From Ephydatia muelleri (Eukaryota; Porifera; Demospongiae; Spongillida; Spongillidae): a stretch of DNA of 64,000 nucleotides. The notes below the pieces were generated by a model. That model had not been told where the DNA came from. It did not search any database and was given only the letters and a program-made list of their open reading frames with translations. Shown here piece after piece: positions 1 through 10,386 of this stretch. Position 1 is the first letter of the stretch. Every line of letters starts with the position of its first letter. The stretch spans positions 3,586,789 to 3,650,788 of the forward strand of contig JABACO010000012.1 of NCBI GenBank assembly GCA_013339895.1, written 5' to 3'. A program made the translations under genes and the position numbers.

Positions 1-267
1 TGAACGTTTTGTTAAAGCAAATCCAAGACGCCTATTCAGACCTTTGTATGATGAGTAAAGCATTTAACCTGTATCTATGACTACATGTATGACATGAGGC
101 ATTTTTCATTTTTGCAATCCACGCATGCGCGCGAGTGCATACGATTTGATATAGTACGGCGCTTATATGGCAGTGTAGTAATTACATGCATGTAAGCATG
201 CATGCAATGCATATGCATATGTAGATGGACCAGTAGAAGCCAGTAATTACTATGCAATTATGCTATG

Positions 268-423
268 TTTTGTGACTTAAAAAGTGCGAAAGTTGCAAAG
301 CGGCTGGGGCTCCGCCCCAGACCCCAGCTTACAGCGCTCCCCCATACCCCCTTGCTGGGGTGGGCGTGTCCCTTGCCGCTTTAACTTTCCCCCCCTCGCT
401 CCCAAATCCTGGATCCGCCCCTG
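268..423. mobile_element. hAT-like non-autonomous element fragment
   Basis: The stretch ends at 404-423 with the reverse complement of CAGGGGCGGATCCAGG, a terminal motif that from memory is common in hAT-type elements. The preceding 130 bases (gtgactt..., ttgcaaagc, ccccagacccc, ttacagcgctc) match, in inverted orientation, bases about 23545-23670 inside the hAT-like insertion at 23.5 kb. No transposase is present and the left end is not identified. The purine/pyrimidine-skewed reading frame across it looks non-coding. Confidence 0.5.
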
Positions 424-919
424 AAATGTACCACCTCCATAAACTGCTACGCTCGGCCATGCAAATTTGCCATTCATTTTTATCCCTGATCTAATTTTCT
501 GTATTTTTTTAAATTTATTTATTTTTTTTATTTTTTTTGCAAAGCAATTTTTTGGGGGTCGGTCGGGCCCGAGAAACAACTAATCGAGTTTGAATGGCCT
601 AGAGGGGGTAATTTAAATTTAGTTATCAATGTTTGGGAATCACTGATTGCTTAGCGATCGCTGACCGGGAGTCAACCTGTATGGGAGTAATTAAAAATGG
701 GTGTCATTTCTGTCAGCAGAGGTAATATATTATCTCTGCCTTGGGTGAAATGACTCCTCGGTCCAGTTCAGCCAGGGCAGAGATAATATATTAACTCTAC
801 CTGGTTGATATTAATTTTACATGGGTGTTTTGGCTAACTTAAAACTTTTGATCGCCAGTGTAGTATCAATTCTGATAATTGCATTACTTCTATTAAAAAA
901 ATAACTTTTCTTTAGATTG

Positions 920-2320
920 GGATGCTGTGAGGTGGTTATTTTGGACCAGGATTGTGAATTTGTTAATGCAGCACAGAGTGATTTGTTACCATTAACTGGC
1001 AGGAAGCACTGCTAACCATCCACAAAGTAATGGCCTTACAGAAAGTTCAATCAGACTTTTCATTGCACTGCTCAAAGTGGTTAACGATACCCAGAACAAT
1101 TGCGATGATCACTTGTCTGCTATACTTTTTGCGTACCGAACAACCAAACAGATATTTCCATTTGAAGTCATATATTGTCAGTGTATATTGATTATGCCCA
1201 CTGAAAGTGTCTACATTATGAGATGGTCTTTTGGCATTAGTAAGGCAAGAAGATTTTCTTGTTGGATGTGCCGAAAGGTGCAATGACAAAGAGCAGATAC
1301 GTGACGTAAGTAATATCAGAAATAGAAGATGTAATGCATGAAACAAATGATGCTTAGAACTGAATATGGTACTATAATTGCTGAATGCAAAAATACAGAT
1401 CACGTAATCCAGCATGTTCAGATAATACAAGAGTTCAGGGATAAAATGTATAGAAAGGCACCATTAGCTATTCAATCTGCACAAGAAAAGGAAACATGCT
1501 CTAAGGTAATAATAATCTGGTGCGCTTTAGTAATTAGAGCTGTTTAAAAGGTATTCAGTGATAAGGCGCACTCAGGTCCTTGAAATACATTGTGCCTGAA
1601 ACATGATGAAAGACAAGTTAAAGCCTTGGTGGATTGGTCGATACTCCATTCATGCTGTCTGTGATAAAGGTGCGTATCTACCCTTTTGTACAATCCTAGG
1701 ACAGGGAAAAATGGACAGCATACCATGCACCTTCATCCTTTCAGTCTTTGAGACATTACCACCCCAATCTAGAACATCAGTTGAACCTGCTTGTTTAGCA
1801 CTGATTGGTGAAACTGAGAGCACGGAGTTTGATTGAGAATGCTCGGACTCCTGAAAGTGATAGGGACCAAGGGGTGGATAAGTAATTTGAAGCTCTATGC
1901 ATCTGATGAAGATGACCTGAAAAGTTGCAGAGAGCTGTCAGATGCTGTTGTCCATGAAGCTCAGACTATTCTCTAATCCTCCAACTGGCACAGCAGTTTT
2001 ACCAAGATGCACTGGGCCTAGCATTGCCATTACAGTTCTTTCTTTTCAACAGCAGAAAGAAAGTAAGGACTGTGGGTTGTTTGCCACTGAAATTATGCAG
2101 TGGACACGATCCCACCAGAGTTTCTTTTAAGCAGTGCAAATGTGACAACATCTGTTACAACGGCTTTAAGGCAGGTATACATGTATAGACTAACTTTGTA
2201 CGCTTCCCAAGGACACGCCGGTCAAACACTCAATGCTACTAACTGTTTAAAGGATGTGTTCTGCAGCTGTCATTTGCCTGATTTTTATTTTGACAAGCAT
2301 ATAGTATAGTAACCGCATGC
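920..2320 (+). pseudogene. Ginger-type transposase relic: integrase, GPY/F and Ulp1-like protease pieces
   Basis: Bases about 1000-1165 encode the C-terminal part of a retroviral-type DDE integrase: the HPQSNGLTES motif (position of the catalytic Glu) followed by FAYRTT. Bases 1606-1690 encode KLKPWWIGRYSIH..GKGAY, a GPY/F-like module that follows integrase cores in gypsy and Ginger elements. Bases about 2040-2130 encode SKDCGLFATEI, the Cys-box of Ulp1/C48 proteases. Integrase, GPY/F and Ulp1 in one element is an architecture described for Ginger1 DNA transposons. Several stops and frameshifts separate the blocks, so this is dead. A paralogous relic lies at 43.2-45.2 kb. Terminal repeats were not found. 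Confidence 0.72.
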
Positions 2321-2609
2321 AACAACTGGTAACATTCCAAATGTCAAGAATTCAAGAGAAAAAAGGACATCTCACAATGCTGGAATGGGCAGTGCTGAAT
2401 CAGAAATTCTCATTGCGCACAATACTTTATGTAGTCATTCTATTTATTTTGTAAATGACTGGTTCTGTTGCTCCAAATTAAGCAAAGCTGCATCCAGTTC
2501 TAGTCTGTGCACAAGTGTGGCACATGCTTACATCTTTAGATTAAAAAATGCACTAACCTCTGTTAAAAATCTTATTCATCTTGTTTTGCAGTGGTTGAGC
2601 CTGTAAACG

Positions 2610-3245
2610 TCAATCAAAAAATACTTCGATAGCTCAAGCAATGCAACATAAGATTAATGTGAACAGTTTTAATCATTCTTATAATGTACTGTACCATTCA
2701 AATATCGGCTTCAGTTGAGCTATATCATTCTCAAATGTAGCGAAATAGTTTCCACAGTATTTGAGTGCATCTATTGCAGGAGAGGGTTTATGTGGTAGGC
2801 TGTTATGTCTGCCTCTAGGGTATACTGTGTCTTCTCGTAAAAATGTTTATGCTTACTTTTAGTTTCAGACATTTCAATTTCTTGGTTTCTTTTGATCAGC
2901 TGCACGATTCCCTATATCTTGAAGCTCTGTCTGATCCTTGCTTTCAACTGCTCAGCTAACATTACCCCCTCAGTGTACGTCTTTACACATGGCAAAAGCC
3001 CTAAATTGTATTCCAAAACAGGATTTTTTTTGCATTGCCCACGTATTACTTCAACAGTTTAAATAGAGATGTTCTACATACTAAGTAAATTGCACATCTC
3101 TACCTGTATAGTAATTTTTTTTCCATATATCACTGATAAATTAACAATGAATTGTCATGTCCTGTGAATAATTCGTGAAGTATACCCTCTGCACTCCTGA
3201 AAATACACTACCCTTGGCACATTAACGTCTCAAATACAAATAAAT
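2610..3245. other. AT-rich spacer, extra relative to the paralogous relic
   Basis: No coding signal is visible. The paralogous relic at 44.9 kb joins the equivalent of base 2575 directly to the equivalent of base 3250. These roughly 670 bases are therefore either an insertion here or a deletion there. No inverted ends or target duplication were recognised. Confidence 0.5.
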
Positions 3246-3349
3246 ATGCATGCACAACACTGTATAGGGCTTGTTTTCCACAGTGTTATTTTACGGAATA
3301 GTAACTCCTGATACATGCATTTGTGTGCATGTGTGTGCCCTCAACAAGG

Positions 3350-3985
3350 ACAAGGCATCTGGGCTTTTCTACCCACTGCAGGATCAGAGAAGATCATCCA
3401 TGGCATGAGGAAGTGCATTGAGGATCACTGGGATGATGAGGATTTCGTGGTGCTCAACTTGAGGTAGACACGAGAAACACCTTGGTGCTAAGGTGCACAT
3501 GCAGCACTGTGGCATCCTTTGGGTCACTTGTCGTCTGAGTCTGGGACCATTTCGCATGCTGAATGTCTTGGTGAATGTCTTAACCATTTGAATGTGGCCC
3601 CGGATGGTAAATCGTTGTACTGAGCATGGGTGCAGCAGCAATAACTTCCATTTCTGTTGCCCACAGGTTCAGGACTGCATTCTCATTCGCTTCAGATATT
3701 TTCCATTGTTTCATTTGGGTCCAAAATGCATGCAAATTCAGCAACTGAATCATAGAATGATGTACCATATAAGAGGTTATAAGAAGACGAACTTCATCAT
3801 GGTCATCTTGTGACCTTGTTAGAACTTGAGCTATATATGCTTCAGAAAAAAACAGTTCCCATCTCCTTTCATTCTGAATGTTGCCGAAGGAGCCTGCGAT
3901 ATTCCTATCCTTACTAGATCTTCTCGTTGAATACTGATGAACCAGTGATGGATGATCAAATAGATTCAATAATCTATCTACCTGT
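3350..3985 (-). pseudogene. OTU-like cysteine protease fragment of a Ginger-type relic
   Basis: The minus-strand frame at 3580-3969 reads DDHDEVRLLITSYMVHH, then NLWATEMEVIAAAPMLSTTIYH. This follows the OTU pattern in which a helix after the catalytic Cys (V..I..Y) precedes the conserved W.T.EI.A.A..L...I strand. The same pattern recurs at 61.4-61.65 kb (ITSYMLYN..., ATEIEIYGAAYMREATIF), where the catalytic SDGNCF box is also present. The box is missing here, so the copy is incomplete. It lies opposite to the neighbouring plus-strand Ginger relic, which suggests a separate element or an inversion. Confidence 0.6.
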
Positions 3986-4639
3986 GAGTTATGATTGAGA
4001 AGTGTCGACTACTTGGATTTTCATTTATCCGTGGGGTCAAGTTGAGGAGCAACTTTTCAACTGTAACCCCATCATCATAACATCGGTCTCTGGCGTCATA
4101 CATATCCTTTGACAAAATCATCTATTTGAGATGGTGCATTAAATAGTATGTTTCTCCAAGGACATGCATTGACTGCAGTGATATCTTGCAAGATCTCATC
4201 CAAACATTGATGAGGCCAGTGGCTTTTATCATTATACGTGCACATAGCGAGGATGTTTTGAAAAAAAAGAAAGTGTTTTTGAACTTGTCAAATTCAGCTT
4301 TAAGCATACCTCTCTTAGTGATACTGAGTGCATACACATCATGTTAATCCAAGTTATTCCCCCTGTGATGAGGTGTACAGTATGAAATATATTCATGCAC
4401 CCAAATGAATTCGTTAACTTAGACCAATATCTTCATCTTCCTCTGCTCTGTGACACAACTTGTCTGCAGCAGATCGTCAAAAATGCAACAGTGTGGCGAA
4501 TATACTGCTCATGAAGTTGCTAACTTTGCGCAAGTTTTGTCCTGCCGAGTGGCACCCATGCCATCAACGCCATCATGCCAGGCACGAATAATCCCAGCTT
4601 TCTCCTTTTTGTTTGAAATGACCCGTTTGAGACTGATCT

Positions 4640-4990
4640 CATTCACCGCATCTGTTGCTCGGTAATACAGCAATCATTCTGTCATAGCAGCTTGCTGCCG
4701 GATTCTCCGTTTCTCGTTTGCTGTAGCTCCAGCAAGATACATACATGTATGTGAAGCCCATCTCTGCCAGACGTGAGGTACACTGTAAAAAATGTGGTGT
4801 GTGAAGCACACCAAATCGCCGTCACACCTCTGGTGTACTCTAGTGTGTAAGGTGTGCTGGGCACACAACCACATATGTGTGAAAGTGAAATGGTGTGATA
4901 TGCACATTTCTAGTGTGCTATGCACACTATGGAGAACGTTTGATGATTTACACAATTTCACACCAAAATTTAATAATCTTCAATATTATA
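4640..4990. repeat. TG/CA-rich subterminal repeat block beginning CACTGTAAAAAA
   Basis: From about 4783 the sequence reads ACACTGTAAAAAATGTGG and continues as irregular, partly inverted TGTG/CACAC units for about 180 bases. The start resembles the ends of the 26682-30905 element (CACTGTTAAAAAA), which are also followed by irregular short GTGTT-type repeats. It may be one end of a related element. No partner end is seen within the window. Confidence 0.35.
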
Positions 4991-5187
4991 TTTGGGTACA
5001 ATGTATGTCCTTGGACAGCCATCGATTCCACACGTTAAATGTAAATTAGCAAATTTGTGACATTCTGAGCAAATAAATTTATCTCCAATAACACCACTCA
5101 TCATACTGCAGAACGAACAGCATATTCTAATTAAAAAGCGCCATATTAACAAAGCACGTGATGATCGAGTAATGGCGAAAAACGGTT

Positions 5188-5512
5188 TTGGTTTCCTACT
5201 TAGATAATAATAAAAGAATAGTCCTTCCATCTGAAAAGTCGGAGTGTGACCTGAGTTATTTGAAAGATCAGTTGTTGACCCAATTTAAGTTCAAAAGGAA
5301 CGTGACATTAAACGTTAGGATTCGATGTCGAATATTTATTTATTTATTTATTAATTTTTTTTACGTAACAATCCGATGTATGGAACGAGTACGTCTACTT
5401 GGACGATACAGAGGAAATAAGGTACAAAGATAAGCTTAACGCTGTTGTCACTCCCCTTATTTCATCAAATACGTGTGAAGGATCGATTTCCTCATCCTAT
5501 AGTGCCAAGGTA
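5188..5512 (+). CDS. Unidentified coding-like exons, possibly ubiquitin/PB1-like fold
   Basis: The first part reads VSYLDNNKRIVLPS then DLSYLKDQLLTQFKF. After an interrupted AT-rich stretch (about 5315-5375) a second block in another frame reads WNEYVYLDDTEEIRYKDKL and ends SYSAK at a GTACGT donor (5512). A hydrophobic strand, an acidic patch and a KDKL turn are compatible with a ubiquitin-like or PB1-like N-terminal module. I do not recognise the family, and no other exons could be linked. It could be a host gene fragment or the N-terminus of a transposon protein. A promoter and true start were not identified. Confidence 0.35.
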
Positions 5513-5639
5513 CGTGTACCGCTTGGATTTTTAAGCCTGGTTGTATACAAAAACGGAGCGTGTAGCTGTGGATTAGCGTCAAAAGGATATGGTTCTGTCC
5601 TGGTTTTTTGGAACAAAATCAACACGGGTTTTAACACTA

Positions 5640-5717
5640 GGCCTAGGCAGAGGTATCCACCGGTTCACCTTCACGCTGGTATCGTCGATTAAACCGCGCC
5701 CTCTCGATCTCTTCTCA
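5640..5717 (-). pseudogene. Gypsy gag relic, downstream piece (left of the MULE)
   Basis: Read on the minus strand directly after the target-site copy, the sequence gives EEIERARFNRRYQREGEPVD. This is the middle of a Ty3/gypsy capsid-type Gag of the kind with an RARFNRR..EGE..D motif. It continues the Gag frame found at 10121-10364, so the two pieces were one relic before the MULE entered. An in-frame TGA and an early end at about 5640 show the gag was already damaged or has decayed since. Confidence 0.75.
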
Positions 5718-5726
5718 CCTGAAAAA
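5718..5726. repeat. Target-site duplication, left copy (CCTGAAAAA)
   Basis: Nine bases identical to 10112-10120 flank the inverted ends exactly. A 9-bp duplication is the usual size for MULE/MuDR transposons and defines the element borders. Confidence 0.93.
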
Positions 5727-5801
5727 GGGCGTTACTAAAACACGGAACGGAACGGAACGCCACGGAATATTCCGTTCCGTTCCGTGACTATTCCACGGAA
5801 C
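5727..5801 (+). repeat. Left 75-bp terminal inverted repeat of the MULE
   Basis: By eye it is identical to the reverse complement of 10037-10111. Inside it CACGGAACGGAACGGAA is followed a few bases later by TTCCGTTCCGTTCCGTG, so each end is itself a hairpin built from tandem CGGAA pentamers. Repeated pentamers near a transposon end are plausible transposase binding sites (inference). Confidence 0.93.
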
Positions 5802-6388
5802 TAGCTGATATAGTACCTTTTACCTTTACAATCTCATTCTGAGGTCGACATAGCTGTGTGGATACTTTTCCATAGGTTGAAAGTGCATTGATAGCTTCAA
5901 TTCTCCATCCCCCAAACACTTCTACAACCTAAAGTTTACTCGATCATTATTACATAGTCATACAACACCCACAAATAAAAAGTCAAGCCACGAGGGCAGG
6001 AACTCCCTTGCCAAGATGGCTCTGGCAATGGACCTGACTAAGGTGAAGTTCATCCTACTGTACATGTCCACAAAGATTGAAGGTTTGGGAGAGGACAAGC
6101 TGAGGGCAAGGTGGGATGCCAACCTAGAGGTAGAAGCTGCACCAGATGATCTGCATGACTCCCACAGGTCATGCATAAAAAATCACACAAAGAAAATAAC
6201 AACAGCAACTACACACTACATTTGTCACATAGCCATTTGGTACTGCGCTCCATGCCTTTTTTGGGACTTGAATACAAATGTCACCGTGAAACCATTCCTT
6301 GCATTGATTGCAGGCAATCATAGCTTCAAGTGCCATCCTAGGCATTCTGCAAACACAATAAACCTTTATGACCTGTTTGTTCTTTATC
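5802..6388. other. MULE subterminal region downstream of the gene
   Basis: This is the 3' side of the minus-strand MULE gene. A plus-strand open frame at 6016-6176 lacks recognisable domains and is probably chance. I see no second gene. Confidence 0.5.
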
Positions 6389-7209
6389 TTAGCTGTACAG
6401 CGTCTTGTGCGCCACTGGAAATTCTGTCATTACACCTTCTTCAATGCACTTCATCAAATGTTGCCTCATTTTTGCATGACAATAAAACTTTGTTTCTGGG
6501 TGGGTTCCAAAACAGATAGAAGTGGCAAATGCAATTGCAAAAAGTCCACAATCACCACCTCCACTTTGACGCTGCACATCCACAAAGTGAACATTTATTT
6601 CACTTGATTTGGTCCGGGTAATGGTGGCTATTTGCTGCTGGACGTGTGGAGAGCACTGATGGAAAAGACTGTCATATATAAGGATTGATGCAGGATCCTC
6701 TGCTCCTATACTGGAAATAATCAACCAATGTTTCTGGGTGTTATCATGTAAAACTTGAACGTATGGTCGTTGTTCTACTGCAAATGTCATTGCCAATCCA
6801 CATCCTACACTTTGAAATCCAAAAATGCTCTTGAATTGTGTAGCTAAAAGTGTCTGTGCTGTATCTATGATTGATGCATTCAACCATTGTCCAGGTGTGG
6901 TTAGAATACTTTTGTCATGCTCATATAGTTGAAATCGTTCAATCCAAACTTTTTCGTCTTCTGTACTTTGGTCTTCACCATTATCTAAAGATATAGGAAT
7001 TTTTGAAGTTGAGTTAGATTTAGCTGATAACTCTTTTCTTTTTCTTTCACGGGTCACCTTTGCCAAATTCATGGCCAGGTGATTTCTTGATTCAACCATT
7101 TGTTCACAATCTCCTGACACAGTAAGTGGGTTAGACTTTTGATGTTCCTGGGAAGCATGCCCACTAGATGCATTTTTGTGTGTATTTGACTGACCAACAA
7201 TCTCCAAAC
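6389..7209 (-). CDS. MULE gene exon 4: Ulp1-like (C48) cysteine protease domain
   Basis: The acceptor ...TACATAG at 7210-7212 starts this exon in phase 1, matching the donor at 7285. About 80 polar residues precede the protease fold. HWLIIS holds the catalytic His, IYDSL the Asp, and DVQRQSGGGDCGLFA the oxyanion Gln and nucleophile Cys. These are in the order and spacing of Ulp1/SENP proteases, which process SUMO or related modifiers. All catalytic residues are present and the frame is open to a stop at 6389. Fusion or association of Ulp1 domains with MULE transposases is known from plant MULEs; here the domain is C-terminal. The substrate cannot be inferred. Confidence 0.85.
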
Positions 7210-7285
7210 CTATGTACGAAAATACATACACCCATGATAGATTGAGCTAAGTCTCACAAAACAATTATTGTCCATATTTACTCAC

Positions 7286-7588
7286 TTGTACAATCCTCAG
7301 ACTATTTCATGTTTTCATCTTGATAATTTTCACCTTGTCGTAGTTCCACCTCATCTGTTCTAACATCTTCACCTTCAGGTTGTCTCACTTCATCAGTTCT
7401 GTTATCTTCATCACCTAGTAGTTCCACCTCATTGGTGCTATCACCTTCCCCTGCTGGTAGTTTCACTTCTTCTGTTTGAGCTGCTTGGTCATCTCGTGAT
7501 TTCTTCTTTTCTGTTAGACTACCTCCCACACCCACTAAATGCTTTAGCTGATCCGTTTCATCTGTTTCATCTATCTGAAGTGCATTGC
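7286..7588 (-). CDS. MULE gene exon 3: acidic repeat linker with an in-frame TAG
   Basis: The acceptor ...AACTCCAG ends at 7589 and the donor GTGAGT begins at 7285; both junctions are phase 1, so the frame continues from exon 2 to exon 4. The exon encodes an acidic, low-complexity linker with a degenerate repeat of about 15 residues (EGED.RTDEVEL...; GDEDNRTDEVRQ). A TAG at 7302-7304, five codons before the donor, would end the protein before the protease. One substitution would suffice to create it. Because phases match through both introns, I read this as a nonsense mutation rather than a natural gene end. Introns are 58 bp (7589-7646) and 76 bp (7210-7285). Confidence 0.75.
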
Positions 7589-7646
7589 CTGGAGTTAAAA
7601 TAAACTAAGTCATATCAAAACAGTTAACGCATAAAACATAACTCAC

Positions 7647-9430
7647 TTTCAACATCATTACGACGAGGACGTTTCCTGCCACTTCTTTTATCTCCCTTGC
7701 TCCTGGTGTTTTTCCGAAGCTGAGACAGGTTAGTAATTCTACGCTCGTTAACTGCAGGGATGCCGATGCTCATCTTCACTGCAAGTATATGGTAGCAATC
7801 ACACTTAGAGGGACAGCTACATGTTTCGGTTGGAAAGACTGTTACTACTCTTGCTGTACCAGTCGTGCCCTTTACTAGGAAAACACCTAGCTTTGCATCA
7901 AAACTCACAAAACCACTTGCTATACACAGCTTGGCGCGATACTGAGCAGAACCTTTGCAGGAACTTGCACTCTCAATTTCTTCACTGCCCTGTATGGAAG
8001 TTGTATTAGCAATTACTGTTGTGACAGTAGTGTTTTCGTCTGCTATTTTCCCTTGCAACCTTTGAACAATTTCCTTTGGTGAACATGTTGGAAGCAATTC
8101 CATTTCCTTCATTCCAGAAACAACATCTGAGTATTGGCTCAGCACATGGTATTCTCCCATTCCTGCTAATCCTCTCCTTATTTCATTGCTGTAATAAGCC
8201 TGCATCTGATAAAATGCTAGTACTGCATTGTCAATTTTAACTTCTTTCCATCCTTGCAATTCTTTCAATACAAAATTCAAACTCTCAGATTGATTATTAG
8301 TTACGCCACTGTATGGGTTGTAAATATGAAGATCTTCAAGAGCCCACCTACCAATATGTACTGGAACATGAGGGTGTATATCTTTAAGGTAATATTTTGT
8401 GAATTCACCGTCCCACCTGGTTTTACAATTGTCCAATTTGTCAGTGTATTTGTCAAGGGTAGAACAATGAAATAACCTACGAACATCATCTAAGTAAATT
8501 GTGATATCTGAAGATGGAGCTCCATGTTGGTGCAGCCATTGGCGTATATCCCTAAGAATATGATTCCAGCAAAATACCAGAGCAATATTTGGAAGTTCAG
8601 ATTGCACAGCTTTCATTAATGCAGCCTCTCTGTCCATAACAAGTGGAATTTTCATCTTCTTTAATGATGGCATGTTTTTGGCACATTCATTAAACATCTC
8701 CTTATGTGTATTAGTGAGTTTACGTTCATGCAATAGAAACATTGCTGGTATGCATGGTCGTTCTTTAAATATTGTATGACGAAATATAAATGGCGACACA
8801 TAGAAATCTCCCAATTGAAATGTGGTGTCATATGAAAGTAATTGATCTTCACCTATTTGTATCACTCTGTCAGCTTCATCCAGCAATTCTTTAAGACCAC
8901 AAACACAAACAAGGTCTGGAAACGTGGTTATTTTCCAAACAAAGCCAGCTATGTCGTATGCAATTTCGTGCAAGTTGTATATATCATCTTTAGATATTTT
9001 GGAACTATGCAAATGCTTATACCTGAGGTTGCGCAACTGTTTCATATCCCTTGGTTTCAGAATGGGCACAAACTCTGGTAAACACTCAACACTCGAAATT
9101 TCCTTCTTATACACAACACTTGCTGTATTTTGAACACACAAGCTTTTCATGATATTCAAAGTAGATGGACATGTTCTAACAAATGATGCTGGATGGGGTC
9201 ACCTTTAGCATTTCGATGACAAAAAGGTATGGCTACAGTTTCATTTCCAAGATAATGAATAAGAGTGAATGTTTTGCTGCTAAATAGCTGGTAAGCATGC
9301 TTGCCAAAGTCTTTGGATGGGCCTTTTGGGGTATCTACAACGAAATAGGACTTTCTCAGGCGAGGATTACTTTTAGGTAACAATTTAACTCTTTGATTTA
9401 TCCAGCGATGTTGATCACAGCGCCAATCCT
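7647..9430 (-). CDS. MULE gene exon 2: MuDR-type transposase core with SWIM zinc finger
   Basis: This is the largest exon. It begins in phase with exon 1 (EDWRCDQHRW...), an N-terminal segment resembling the FLYWCH/WRKY-type zinc modules often found before MULE transposases. The frame changes once between 9156 and 9201; the downstream open frame is about 510 residues. It shows SYDTTF (first catalytic Asp, about residue 111), IPLVMDREAA (second Asp, about 176), then CWNH about 20 residues later. This is the D...D...C-x2-H layout of MULE transposases. The third acidic residue is not assigned with certainty; NQSESLN is a candidate region. Near the C-terminus CSCPSKCDCYH is a SWIM zinc finger. 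Exon 2 ends at a GTGAGT donor at 7646. Confidence 0.88.
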
Positions 9431-9810
9431 CTAAAAAAAAAGTATTAAAATTCTTTGACATACAGCATTAACATATGAACACATATCAAATTATACATGC
9501 AGTAATAGTTCCTGTGCTTTGGAGAAATAATACATTTACATTTCAAATACTCTGTCATTCAAGTGGTTTGGAGAAATAATAAAAAATACTCTGTCATTGA
9601 AGTGGTTGTGATTCTAGGAAACTAACTACTGTCCTGTGCAAAGTACCAACCTCCGTTTGTATTTGACAAGGCACCAACAAGTTGTATTAAAATCAGATAC
9701 GCAGCACATGGATGTCCGGGCATTGATATTACTTATCCAAAGCACTGGTACTAACTGTGAATATCACATGCTGAAACAGGTGCATTTTTTTGCATAACAA
9801 CTGGCATTAC

Positions 9811-9973
9811 CTTCTTTGATAGTGTTCAACGCTTTATACAGGTAAACGTCGTCTCCTTTTGGGTTCACCGGAGGATCAGTGATGAAATTTGCAGGTGGTG
9901 TTAGGAGGATTGCTTCCACTTCACATAGAGACAGCGATTTCCGACTAAATAAGGCAATAGGTTCTGCGTCCAT
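9811..9973 (-). CDS. MULE gene exon 1: transposase N-terminus
   Basis: The frame starts at an ATG at 9973 (MDAEPIALFSRK...) about 65 bp inside the right inverted end. It reads through VEAILLTPPANFITDP to a GTAATG donor at 9810. The acceptor TTTTTTTTTAG at 9431-9432 restores the frame (phase 1 to phase 1) into EDWRCDQHRW, giving a 380-bp intron. No function can be assigned to the 54 residues. The closeness to the inverted end suggests that the promoter lies within it (inference). Confidence 0.75.
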
Positions 9974-10036
9974 TTCAAATCACTTCGAGCAATGCTACAA
10001 TGCGTTCACACCTTATATTTCAACGCATGCGCATTT

Positions 10037-10111
10037 GTTCCGTGGAATAGTCACGGAACGGAACGGAATATTCCGTGGCGTTCCGTTCCGTTCCGTGTTT
10101 TAGTAACGCCC
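10037..10111 (-). repeat. Right 75-bp terminal inverted repeat of the MULE
   Basis: It is the exact inverted counterpart of 5727-5801 and ends ...GTAACGCCC at 10111, with the 9-bp target copy CCTGAAAAA immediately outside at 10112-10120. Confidence 0.93.
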
Positions 10112-10120
10112 CCTGAAAAA
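10112..10120. repeat. Target-site duplication, right copy (CCTGAAAAA)
   Basis: It is identical to 5718-5726 and lies inside the Gag coding relic, at the codons for ..FF(R). Confidence 0.93.
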
Positions 10121-10386
10121 CGCGTCGAAATTTTCAACGACCTTTAGGTAGACTTTCCGTTCCTCGACCGTTATGTAGTCGAAGCGAGAACTGCTGCCGC
10201 TCCTTCGCCCATACAATAAAGTAGCGTATTGACCTGTTTTTCATCCGAGACTGTGGCAAGGCCCGCTGCCGCACGAAACTGGACGACCCTGGCTATCCAC
10301 CGAGACCAATCGTCTGACGTTTGAAAATTAAACGAATCCAGTGGTTTCAACAGAATCTGTGCCATTTTAAACAACCGCTGCCACCA
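10121..10386 (-). pseudogene. Gypsy gag relic, N-terminal piece, with possible primer-binding site
   Basis: An ATG at 10364 opens MAQILLKPLDSFNFQTSDDW, continuing W..RVVQFRAAAGL...EKQVNTLLYCMGE. This is a Ty3/gypsy Gag N-terminus of the type common in cnidarian and sponge elements. A 1-bp shift at about 10171 leads to VEERKVYLKVVENFDAFF, which runs into the MULE target site and resumes at 5717. Just upstream, TGGTGGCAGCGG (10374-10386) begins with TGG, as a tRNA primer-binding site should. The relic lacks protease, RT and integrase here. Confidence 0.75.

Larger units (their letters stand above)
5727..10111 (-). mobile_element. Structurally complete MULE (MuDR-type) transposon with Ulp1 protease
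   Basis: The element is 4385 bp. Its ends, 5727-5801 and 10037-10111, are perfect 75-bp inverted repeats starting GGGCGTTACTAAAACACGG, and it is flanked by a perfect 9-bp duplication (CCTGAAAAA). It carries one minus-strand gene in at least four exons: a MuDR-type transposase continuing into a Ulp1-like cysteine protease. Identical ends and an intact target duplication point to a recent insertion. However, one frameshift (9156-9201) and one TAG codon (7302-7304) break the predicted protein, so this copy may be non-autonomous unless those are assembly errors. It sits inside a gypsy gag relic. Confidence 0.93.

Noticed and set aside
3384..3641. 85-residue minus-strand frame as a separate gene
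   Set aside because: It overlaps the tail of a Ginger-type relic present also at 45.0-45.2 kb without a conserved frame.
6016..6519. 167-residue plus-strand frame in the MULE
   Set aside because: Mostly the complement of the Ulp1 exon and its 3' flank; no family signature.
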